A stretch of DNA of 36,904 bases from JALRHH01 sp964590315 (GTDB lineage: Bacteria; Patescibacteriota; Saccharimonadia; Saccharimonadales; JALRHH01), in contig CAZPVS010000010.1 in NCBI GenBank assembly GCA_964590315.1, positions 1 to 36,904 of the forward strand. The letters are read 5' to 3'. Below the pieces are notes generated by a model. It saw only the letters and a program-made list of their open reading frames with translations, was not told the DNA's origin and did not search any database. The translations under genes and the position numbers were made by a program. Positions 15,453-23,119 of this stretch are shown one piece after another. The stretch's first letter is position 1. Each line of letters starts with the position of its first letter.

Positions 15453-16802
15453 ATGGCGAAAAAAGACTCGGTTCAGTACACCTGCAGTAGTTGTGGCGCA
15501 ACATCCCCAACCTGGAATGGCAAATGTTATACGTGCGGCTCCTGGAATACGCTTGAAGAAAACCTTCGCATCGAAAGCGTCTCAAATATTATGGCATCGG
15601 GCAAAACATTGCACCCGCAAACTATTAGTGCAAGTCTGGCGAAGGATATGCCGCGACTGATGACACATATCGATGAAGTTGACACGGTGTTCGGTGGTGG
15701 GATTGTTGCAGGAAGTGTGAATCTCATTGCCGGGCAACCGGGCATCGGTAAAAGTACATTATTGCTACAGCTTGCTCATACCCTGGCAGGGCAATATAAA
15801 GTACTATATGTCAGTGGTGAAGAATCCGCCCACCAAATCGGATTACGCGCACAACGACTGGGGGCAGGCGCAAAGAATCTGCAACTTGCAACCAGTACCG
15901 TCGCCGACGATATTGCGGCAACGATTACGACAGGGGAGTATCAGGTCGTTATTGTAGACTCTATCCAGACGATTAGCTGTAGTGCTATCGCATCAGCCGC
16001 AGGCTCCGTCAGTCAGATCACAAATAGTACCCACTTATTGACTGCAGCCGCCAAAGCAACTAACACAGCGTTGATTATTGTTGGTCATGTCACCAAAGAA
16101 GGCTCAATTGCTGGGCCCAAAATTCTCGAACACGTTGTCGACGTCGTACTCCAATTGGAAGGGGATCGCTACGGTGGCTTTAAGTTGTTAAGAGCGGTCA
16201 AAAATCGTTATGGCTCCACAAATGAAGCAGGTATATTCGAGATGGTCGATAATGGGCTTCAGCCGGTTTCAAATCCATCCGCGGCCTTGCTCGCAGAACG
16301 TCAGATTAGCGATGGGTCTATCGTCCTTGCGACGCTTGAAGGCACTCGACCGCTTCTTGTCGAGGTACAGGCGCTCGTGAACCGCACGAGCTATGGCTAT
16401 CCCAAACGAGCAGCCAGCGGTATTGACCTCAACAGAGTTAATTTACTTGTCGCTATGCTTGAGCGGCGCACAAAGCTTAACTTGGCAGACCAAGACATTT
16501 ATGTAAATATCGTGGGGGGTATCAAACTGACAGAGCCTGCTGCTGACCTCGCGGTGTGTATGGCGATTGCCAGCGCCAGCAAGGGTATGCAGCTGAAAGA
16601 TAACGCTGTTGTCTTTGGCGAGGTTGGTCTATCAGGTGAAGTCCGCCATGTACCATATATTGACAAGCGTTTGGCAGAAGCAAAAAAGCTCGGATTTAAA
16701 ACCGCAATAGGGCCTCAGCAAAAAGAGGGTAAAGCGCCAGCAGGCTATCACGGCATTAAAGATATTAAAACAGCACTCAACACATTTTTATCGAAAGACT
16801 AA
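15453..16802 (+). CDS. radA: DNA repair protein RadA
   Basis: RadA is a RecA-like ATPase/helicase that promotes branch migration during recombinational repair. The 449-residue protein has the expected order. A four-cysteine zinc finger comes first (Cys11, Cys14, Cys25, Cys28; YTCSSCGATSPTWNGKCYTC). Walker A is GQPGIGKS (94-101) and Walker B VVIVDSIQTI. The RadA signature appears as KNRYG (250-254), with Tyr where most have Phe. A Lon-like C-terminal domain spans about 290-440 (VNIVGGIKLTEPAADLAV). The intact zinc finger contrasts with the missing zinc sites in the pilus ATPase and RpoC here. The next gene begins 6 bases after the stop, so it is probably co-transcribed. Confidence 0.95.
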   Translation: MAKKDSVQYTCSSCGATSPTWNGKCYTCGSWNTLEENLRIESVSNIMASGKTLHPQTISASLAKDMPRLMTHIDEVDTVFGGGIVAGSVNLIAGQPGIGKSTLLLQLAHTLAGQYKVLYVSGEESAHQIGLRAQRLGAGAKNLQLATSTVADDIAATITTGEYQVVIVDSIQTISCSAIASAAGSVSQITNSTHLLTAAAKATNTALIIVGHVTKEGSIAGPKILEHVVDVVLQLEGDRYGGFKLLRAVKNRYGSTNEAGIFEMVDNGLQPVSNPSAALLAERQISDGSIVLATLEGTRPLLVEVQALVNRTSYGYPKRAASGIDLNRVNLLVAMLERRTKLNLADQDIYVNIVGGIKLTEPAADLAVCMAIASASKGMQLKDNAVVFGEVGLSGEVRHVPYIDKRLAEAKKLGFKTAIGPQQKEGKAPAGYHGIKDIKTALNTFLSKD

Positions 16803-16808
16803 TTACCT

Positions 16809-17579
16809 ATGAATGAAATTATACAACTTGTACTTCTGATCAGTATCTTACTACTCATATTCAAACAGCAGCGGAGTCAGTCGTCTCCAGCTCGAACAAA
16901 AAGTCGCAAGATGATTCTCGACTCATGCGCACTTATTGATGGACGCATCACTGAGCTCAGTCGACTCGGCTTTGTGCCAGACCAGCTCATTGTACCGGAT
17001 TTTGTAGTGCATGAGCTGCAAATGCTTGCCGACGGTAATGATACCCATAAAAGAGAGCGCGCCCGCTATGGATTGGATGTAGTCAAAGAGTTACAGGATA
17101 GCAGTCATGCCGAAGTCATCATTGACCGTTCAATCAAGACTCGACAGCCGACTGACGATAAGCTGGTTGCACTTGCTAAGAATACGGCAGCTGGCCTGTA
17201 TACCACCGACTATAACTTGAACAAAGTGGCTGATATTGAGGGTGTGCATGTACTGAACGTGAATGAGCTCGCACAGCACTTACGGCCAACAGCTCTCCCT
17301 GGTGAGCGTAAAACTGTTAAGATACTCCAAAAAGGGAGCAACCCTAAGCAGGGTGTTGGATATCTTGATGACGGCACAATGGTCGTGGTTGATGACGCGG
17401 CGGGGCAGATCAACAAAACGATTGAGGTAGAAGTTACTCGAATACATCAAACGATGGCCGGCAAGATGATATTCGCATTTTTGGTCGAGAAGCCTGTATC
17501 CCAAAATGCACATAAGCGAACCCAGCCTTCCCGCGCACCATCAATCGCCACTCGTATGCGCTCACGACGACGCAATTGA
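16809..17579 (+). CDS. PIN-TRAM domain membrane-anchored protein (YacL-like)
   Basis: The 256-residue protein has one N-terminal membrane segment (about 4-18), a PIN nuclease-like domain (about 34-155) and a TRAM RNA-binding domain (about 160-228). PIN acids are visible at Asp38 and Asp44 (MILDSCALIDGRI), Glu69 (VVHEL), Asp116/117 (PTDDKLV) and Asp134 (YTTDYN). A basic Ser/Arg-rich tail follows. B. subtilis YacL has more membrane segments but the same PIN-TRAM pair and also lies downstream of radA. The activity is probably RNA cleavage or binding at the membrane, but no substrate is known to me. It starts 6 bases after radA without its own promoter and ends at a terminator shared with the convergent PBP gene. 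Confidence 0.85.
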   Translation: MNEIIQLVLLISILLLIFKQQRSQSSPARTKSRKMILDSCALIDGRITELSRLGFVPDQLIVPDFVVHELQMLADGNDTHKRERARYGLDVVKELQDSSHAEVIIDRSIKTRQPTDDKLVALAKNTAAGLYTTDYNLNKVADIEGVHVLNVNELAQHLRPTALPGERKTVKILQKGSNPKQGVGYLDDGTMVVVDDAAGQINKTIEVEVTRIHQTMAGKMIFAFLVEKPVSQNAHKRTQPSRAPSIATRMRSRRRN

Positions 17580-17610
17580 TCGCACAGAGGAGCCTCACTG
17601 AATATAAAAG

Positions 17611-17637
17611 AAAACCCGCCATTGCCTGGCGGGTTTT
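17611..17637. terminator. Bidirectional terminator between the PIN-TRAM and PBP genes
   Basis: AAAACCCGCC pairs with GGCGGGTTTT around ATTGCCT. The stem starts and ends in A/T runs, so it can serve both convergent transcripts. Confidence 0.85.
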
Positions 17638-17655
17638 GCATGTGATGCCACTAGA

Positions 17656-20600
17656 CTAGATTGTTACGCTATCTTCGTTGCCTTCACTGTCCTTGATTCG
17701 GATGATAGTACCGTTTGGATACGCACTTGCAGGAGTGGCTGAACAGCCATTGCCCGCCTGGTTTGTACAGCTCGTTATAGGTACTCCATTTGCAGTCAAG
17801 TCGTACGGGCCCTCGCCGCCTGACCAGCTGAACGTAATGATATTATTGTTTTTCTTCGGTTTCGCGAGCTTCAGATCTCCCACTGTTTGTGCAGGAGCAG
17901 AACTTCCAGTAACAGTAACGGTGTCAGATGCGTCATAGAGCACACTATCAACCACTGTCGCTGTGATGGGCTTGGAACCTTCAAAGTTAGCGGTATAGTC
18001 AAACGAGACGGTGCCGGGACTGCTTATCTCAAATGATCCACCTGCAAGCGTTTGGCCGTCGAGCGAGAACGACACGTTACCCTTGAACGCCTCACTTGAG
18101 AGTGGGTGCGTACCTTGGCCAACAGCAGCAGTTAAACGATACTTGTTGCCGTCAAGTTTTGCTGCGCTGACTTGGATGCTCGGGCGGATATCACTACACT
18201 GGTGCACGTCATCTGTCTGAGACGTATCGGCATTTACGCCACCACCAACGTATTTGTCAATCGAGAAGCTGTTAGCGGCAGTATCATTGATGTCCTTACG
18301 GGCACGGTTGGGAGTACAATCAGTTGCTGATTTATTTGAAACAATGTCAATCGTTCGGGCAACGCCCTTACGGTTTGTAGGGGCTTTGTACCAGCCAGGG
18401 AAGATGTCGTTCGCGGGGCTGGGTTCTACAGATCCGATACCAACATGAGAACGGACAATGTACGCCGGTAGTGTTTGAATACTTGCCGGGCGTGGCCAGT
18501 CCTCTGCCTTCTTGCCCTTATGGGCGGCTTGCATCCAGCCCTGCCAGACAGGTTGGGTCATAGCCTCCATAGTGCCACGCATTTCCTTAGTACGGTTGTG
18601 ATAGCCAACCCATACTGCAGCGGCATAGTTCGAGGAATAACCAGCCATCCATCCATCTTTTGCGTCGTTCGTCGTTCCGGTTTTCATGGCAAATTTCCAG
18701 GTACCGTCACCGCCATTGTATCGGTGGGGCTTGCGGCCCGCAGGGAAGTAGCTGGCGTTTGGATCACTTAGCATATCGGAGACGATATAGGCAGTATCGG
18801 GACGTACTGCTTGCTCGCCCTCAGTCTGCTTCCATTCGTCGAGTGTCTTACCATCAGATTTTTCTATCTTAAGGATATATGTCTGGGGAATATTTTTACC
18901 GTTGCGGGACAGTGTGGCATAGCCATGGACGTGTTCGTCCATCTTGAGATATGCACCATCACCAATGGCCGAGGAAGCGTAACATGGGCCGGTTTCAGTC
19001 AATAGTTCGTCTGCATAACAGTTGTAGTTGCCCCGACCTTCGCTAGAAAGCGCTCCGGGTACATTGCCCGGTGATGTCATTAATTTAGTGGAAGTTTCAA
19101 TTGTCTTCTCTACACCAACCATCAGCATCGACTTCACTGCTGGTACGTTACGTGAACCACCAAGTGCATAACGTAGCGTCAACGGTCCCGGGTATCGGAA
19201 ATCATAGTTCCAGAGACACTTTTTGCTGTTGTCAGTGTCAGGTCGTGGGCGCGTCTTGTCCTCACATGGGTAACCAGGAATAGCTCCTTGTTGGTCATAT
19301 ATGACAGAACCGGCGCCAACATTCTGATTATGTTCAATCAACGCGGCATAATCATACGGCTTATAACTTGAACCAGGGGGCAGTCGGTATCGGGCATAAT
19401 TGTTCTGGCCGTACTCTGGATTAGTAAAGTCAACTCCCCCGACGAGTGCGACCATTTGTCCGGTTTTTACGTCCTCTGCAGCGAATGCAATTTGATCGCC
19501 ACCTTGGCGCCGTACCTGGGCTATACCTTTTTGTACCTGACGCTCTGCCTCTTCTTGTAACGGGAGATCAAGCGTGGTGATAACCTTCCAGCCGCCACGT
19601 TGAACCGTTTTGTCACCATATTCTGTTTCCAGTTGCTCTTTTGCAGTCAGCACGAAGTACGGAGCTCGCATACCATCATATTTGGGCTTTGGGGTTTTGT
19701 AGGATGCTAAAATGTCATATTTTTTGGCTTCGTTACGCTGATCTTTGGTTATCATTCCCTCGTCTACCATAACGTCCAGAATATAATGTTGCCGACCGAT
19801 GAGTGACTCCTGGTCAAAAAATGCACCGTAGGGTGAGTAATATGAAGGCGCCTTCGGAATCGCGGCTAAGAATGTGGCTTCAGCAAGCGTGAGGTCTTTG
19901 GCGGATTTTTCAAAATAATCTCGTGAGGCAGCTTCTGCTCCATTTTGCACGTCACCATAGGGTGCCGCATTCAAGTAGCCCGCGAGAATTTCCTTCTTTG
20001 AATACGTCCGCTCAAGCTCAACAGAGAGGATGAGCTCTTTTATTTTACGGGTGTAGGTCTGATCTTTTGTCCAATTGTTGTTGAGTTTTACAAGCTGCTG
20101 GGTGATTGTCGAGCCGCCTTGTTTATTGCCGCTACGATTAAAAACATCGTTGAGCGCTGCGCGACCAATACCTCGGACATCAAATCCACCATGCTCGAAA
20201 AAATCACGGTCTTCGACCGCAACAGTCGCATCTTTCAGAAACTGAGATATTTGGTCATCTTGGACGGGTATACGTTTAACTGCGTCATAATCTTCCCACA
20301 GTAATGTTTGCCCAGTGCGATCGTAGTAGCGGATGCTTCCGCCGATGTTCTCTCCAGAAATGTCACGAAGATTAGGGAGATCCTTACGGAAATAGGCAAA
20401 GACACCGACAAGCACAAGGAATCCAACAATGATACCAATACCGGCAATCTTGAGTGCCATGATGCCACCTTCACGACTGAACCAATATTTGTACATGCGC
20501 TTTGGGTGGAGTAAAAAGAGCCACCGCTTAATACGCGACTTTGGAAGGCCAGCTAGGCGGGTGGCGCGTCTTCGGGCTCGCGCGTCTCGGGAAGCTTTCC

Positions 20601-20724
20601 AGCGTTCTGATAAGTTGCGATGCACTTTGATTGTCTGACCACTCTTGGTAACGTAAGTGTTACGGGTACGACGAGCAGTTTGACCCGTCCGACGTTGGCG
20701 GCCGCCCTTATTAAGCGTATTCAT
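17656..20724 (-). CDS. Bifunctional class A penicillin-binding protein (PBP1a-like)
   Basis: This 1022-residue enzyme polymerises and cross-links peptidoglycan. A long basic cytoplasmic tail (1-88) precedes one membrane segment (about 91-111). The GT51 glycosyltransferase domain holds TVAVEDRDFFEHGGFD with catalytic Glu171, and GGSTITQQLVK (203-213). The transpeptidase has the SxxK motif SSYK (452-455), SRN (524-526) and KTGT (681-684). Cysteines at 487, 503, 569 and 581 lie in the extracytoplasmic domain and could form disulfides. After about 770 there is a long extension with an Ig-like beta region (VSFSLDGQTLAGGSFEIS) and a C-terminal module with two Cys (ITSCTNQAGNGCS). The extension accounts for the size above a usual PBP1a. 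AGGGAGAG lies about 12 bases before the ATG. Confidence 0.93.
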   Translation of the reverse strand: MNTLNKGGRQRRTGQTARRTRNTYVTKSGQTIKVHRNLSERWKASRDARARRRATRLAGLPKSRIKRWLFLLHPKRMYKYWFSREGGIMALKIAGIGIIVGFLVLVGVFAYFRKDLPNLRDISGENIGGSIRYYDRTGQTLLWEDYDAVKRIPVQDDQISQFLKDATVAVEDRDFFEHGGFDVRGIGRAALNDVFNRSGNKQGGSTITQQLVKLNNNWTKDQTYTRKIKELILSVELERTYSKKEILAGYLNAAPYGDVQNGAEAASRDYFEKSAKDLTLAEATFLAAIPKAPSYYSPYGAFFDQESLIGRQHYILDVMVDEGMITKDQRNEAKKYDILASYKTPKPKYDGMRAPYFVLTAKEQLETEYGDKTVQRGGWKVITTLDLPLQEEAERQVQKGIAQVRRQGGDQIAFAAEDVKTGQMVALVGGVDFTNPEYGQNNYARYRLPPGSSYKPYDYAALIEHNQNVGAGSVIYDQQGAIPGYPCEDKTRPRPDTDNSKKCLWNYDFRYPGPLTLRYALGGSRNVPAVKSMLMVGVEKTIETSTKLMTSPGNVPGALSSEGRGNYNCYADELLTETGPCYASSAIGDGAYLKMDEHVHGYATLSRNGKNIPQTYILKIEKSDGKTLDEWKQTEGEQAVRPDTAYIVSDMLSDPNASYFPAGRKPHRYNGGDGTWKFAMKTGTTNDAKDGWMAGYSSNYAAAVWVGYHNRTKEMRGTMEAMTQPVWQGWMQAAHKGKKAEDWPRPASIQTLPAYIVRSHVGIGSVEPSPANDIFPGWYKAPTNRKGVARTIDIVSNKSATDCTPNRARKDINDTAANSFSIDKYVGGGVNADTSQTDDVHQCSDIRPSIQVSAAKLDGNKYRLTAAVGQGTHPLSSEAFKGNVSFSLDGQTLAGGSFEISSPGTVSFDYTANFEGSKPITATVVDSVLYDASDTVTVTGSSAPAQTVGDLKLAKPKKNNNIITFSWSGGEGPYDLTANGVPITSCTNQAGNGCSATPASAYPNGTIIRIKDSEGNEDSVTI

Positions 20725-20918
20725 GGATTTATTAGTCTCTCCCTCATACTAGACTTACTATGGATTCTCTATGCAATACATGAAGCCGTGAAGCTTAGCA
20801 TCTATTATATATGAAAATATAATCTCAAGTACTTTGATTATAGCAAACTTCAGCCCTGATTCTACATTCATCCCTTCCATGGGTGCTGAGGTAAAATCTG
20901 CTAAAATATATGTAAAGT

Positions 20919-22202
20919 ATGAACAAAACTTACGAAGAGAAGGCTGAGAACATGACGCTATCAGAGGAATTGACCTGGCGAGGGTTTGTAAACCAAACAA
21001 CTTTTACGGAGATTACAGAGCTCGACAGGGAGTCCCTGACGTTTTACTGGGGAGTTGATCCAAGTGCCCCGTCGATGACTATCGGTAATCTAGCGGCCGC
21101 GATGATGGTACGGCATTTTATAGCACATGGCCATAATGCACTTCTGCTTGTCGGTGGGGCCACGGGGCTTATCGGTGATCCGGACGGCAAGGCAGAGGAG
21201 CGTAATCTGAAGTCACCAGAAGAGATTGCTGCCAACAAGCACGGCATTAGCACGCAATACCGTCAGATATTCGGTGGACTAAAATTTGAAACAGTCGATA
21301 ACTACGACTGGTTTAAGGATATGGGTTATCTGCAGTTTTTGCGTGATGTCGGTAAACATGTACCGATGAGCACTATGCTTCAAAGGGAATTTGTGCAATC
21401 ACGACTCGGGGAAGGTGGCGCTGGCATCAGTTATGCAGAGTTTAGTTACTCGTTAATCCAGGGATATGATTTCGTTCACCTGTACCGAGAACGTGGCGTA
21501 ACTCTTCAGGTGTGTGGCGCCGACCAATGGGGCAATAGCATCGCGGGTGTTGATCTCATTCGTCGCATGGAAGGCGGAGAAGCACACGTCTGGTCAACGC
21601 CGCTCGTCATCAATAAGACAACCGGTAAGAAATTTGGCAAGACCGAAGACGGTGCCATTTGGCTCGACCCCTCATTGACCAGTGTCTATAAGTTCTATCA
21701 GTTTTGGCTCAACGTCGATGACATGGGTGTATCTGACTATTTGAAAATTTATACGCTACTCAACAAAGCAGAACACGATGCAGTAATGATTGAGTTTGAG
21801 AATAACCGTGCCGGTAGAGCAGCACAGAAACGACTTGCCTACGAGGTAACCAAAATAGTGCACGGGGAAGACGCTGCCAATTCGGTTGTTCGGGTGACGG
21901 ATACGCTGTTTGGGGCCGGGGACTATGCGGCACTGACTGAAAATGATTTTGTGCAAATGAAATCTGAACTGCCGGTCGCAATACTGACAATCGGAGATGA
22001 TTTAATTACCGCGCTTGTGAACACTGAGCTGGCATCCAGTAATTCAGATGCTCGACGTTTTCTAGAGCAAGGAGCAGTCTATCTTAATGGTCATCAAGTG
22101 ACCGCCCAGCGACATGTCGAACCGGGCGATCGACTTGCTGGAGGGCACGCCATTCTCCGCCGCGGCAAAAACTCGAACGCAGTAGTACAAATAGCAGAAT
22201 AG
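20919..22202 (+). CDS. tyrS: Tyrosyl-tRNA synthetase
   Basis: TyrRS charges tRNA-Tyr. The class I Rossmann core includes FYWGVDPSAPSMTIGNL (43-58) and LLLVGGATGLIGDPDG (75-90). SYSLIQGYDFVHLY and LQVCGADQWGNSIAGVDL form the tyrosine pocket. KKFGKTEDG is the KMSKS-type loop. An S4 RNA-binding domain ends the protein (SDARRFLEQGAVYLNGHQV). The HIGH motif reads TIGN, so both histidines are replaced, which I believe is a feature of a TyrRS subgroup, not decay. The start is uncertain. The ATG at 20919 has TATATG or TAAAAT shortly upstream. The ATG at 20952 (MTLSEELTWRGFVNQTT) matches the family's N-terminus better and follows the purine-rich GAAGAGAAGG. Confidence 0.92.
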   Translation: MNKTYEEKAENMTLSEELTWRGFVNQTTFTEITELDRESLTFYWGVDPSAPSMTIGNLAAAMMVRHFIAHGHNALLLVGGATGLIGDPDGKAEERNLKSPEEIAANKHGISTQYRQIFGGLKFETVDNYDWFKDMGYLQFLRDVGKHVPMSTMLQREFVQSRLGEGGAGISYAEFSYSLIQGYDFVHLYRERGVTLQVCGADQWGNSIAGVDLIRRMEGGEAHVWSTPLVINKTTGKKFGKTEDGAIWLDPSLTSVYKFYQFWLNVDDMGVSDYLKIYTLLNKAEHDAVMIEFENNRAGRAAQKRLAYEVTKIVHGEDAANSVVRVTDTLFGAGDYAALTENDFVQMKSELPVAILTIGDDLITALVNTELASSNSDARRFLEQGAVYLNGHQVTAQRHVEPGDRLAGGHAILRRGKNSNAVVQIAE

Positions 22203-22204
22203 GA

Positions 22205-22210
22205 TATACT
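22205..22210 (+). promoter_or_regulatory. -10 box (TATACT) of the SAM methyltransferase gene
   Basis: TATACT, then 9 bases, then the ATG at 22220. It sits 2 bases after the tyrS stop codon, and no Shine-Dalgarno sequence is visible. Confidence 0.5.
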
Positions 22211-22219
22211 TGAACGGAC

Positions 22220-23026
22220 ATGACAAAGAAACCTACACATTCCACCCCATCTACATCAAAGAAAACTGACACTTCAAAGCGTGCTGATCAATACAATGAT
22301 CCCAGCCACAACTATCTCCGATATTGGGATGGTCGGGACTATGAGCACGCTGCAGAGCAAATGGCCATTTTGCGGCTTATCGGGGGTCGTCGCTTTAAGC
22401 ACGCTGCTGATATCGGCGGAGGGTACGGCCGACTTTGTGTATTTCTCGAGAACTTTGCCGACAAAGTTACGTTGGCCGAGCCATCACAGCAGCAGCTCGA
22501 CATAGCAAAAGATTTTTTGAAAGAACATTCTGAAATTGATCGAGTACTGACACAGGCTGACAATTTGAAATTCAAAGATAATTCCCTTGACCTTATTACC
22601 ATGATTCGTGTCATGCACCATTTGCCTGATCCTCGTGCAGAATTTGCCGAACTTGCTCGTGTTTTACGTGATGACGGCTACATTATCCTTGAAGTTGCAA
22701 ACTATGCACATGGCCGTAATCGTCTCAAGCACCTCGTGAAAGGCAAGAAGTTGCCGACGGATCCTGTTGATATTCGTTCTGCAGAAAACCAGCGAGATGA
22801 TGAGATTGCGTTTGTGAATCACAATCCTAAAACAGTTATTAAACAGCTTGCCCACGCAGGACTCAAAGTTGAAAAGACGCTCTCAGTGTCAAATCTCCGA
22901 AGTCCTGGGTTAAAGCGACTCCTTCCCAAGGGGGTAATGCTCATGACAGAACGTGTTTTGCAGCCCACCCTCGCCAAGGCATATTTTGGCCCATCTGTTT
23001 TCTTCCTGGTTAAGAAAGCGAAGTAA
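22220..23026 (+). CDS. Class I SAM-dependent methyltransferase
   Basis: The 268-residue protein has a methyltransferase domain of the Methyltransf_11/UbiE type. A Lys/Thr/Ser-rich N-terminus (1-25) is followed by motif I DIGGGYGRL (64-72), the acidic ribose-binding position in VTLAEPSQQQL (Glu87), the QADNLKFKDNSLDLITMIRV segment and the post-motif HHLPDPRAEFAELARVLRDDG. LEVANYAHGRNRLKHLVKG resembles regions in small-molecule or lipid methyltransferases. The substrate cannot be assigned. It follows tyrS with only 17 bases between and is followed by a weak terminator. The TATACT box suggests an independent leaderless promoter. Confidence 0.8.
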   Translation: MTKKPTHSTPSTSKKTDTSKRADQYNDPSHNYLRYWDGRDYEHAAEQMAILRLIGGRRFKHAADIGGGYGRLCVFLENFADKVTLAEPSQQQLDIAKDFLKEHSEIDRVLTQADNLKFKDNSLDLITMIRVMHHLPDPRAEFAELARVLRDDGYIILEVANYAHGRNRLKHLVKGKKLPTDPVDIRSAENQRDDEIAFVNHNPKTVIKQLAHAGLKVEKTLSVSNLRSPGLKRLLPKGVMLMTERVLQPTLAKAYFGPSVFFLVKKAK

Positions 23027-23040
23027 TTCTGCTTTTTTAT
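23015..23040 (+). terminator. Weak intrinsic terminator after the methyltransferase gene
   Basis: AAAGC-GAA pairs with TTC-(T)-GCTTT around GTAA. This makes 8 bp with one bulged T, followed by a T-rich tail. The stem includes the methyltransferase stop codon. Confidence 0.5.
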
Positions 23041-23108
23041 TAAGTACCGCGCACCAGTACTACAACAAGCACTTCGTTATATAGATAGGCGGCGATGATG
23101 AATTCGCC

Positions 23109-23114
23109 TATAAT
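23109..23114 (+). promoter_or_regulatory. -10 box (TATAAT) of recG
   Basis: A perfect TATAAT ends 5 bases before the first ATG (23120) and 8 bases before the second, adjacent ATG (23123). The 8-base spacing seen elsewhere in the window favours the second. Confidence 0.6.
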
Positions 23115-23119
23115 CACTT

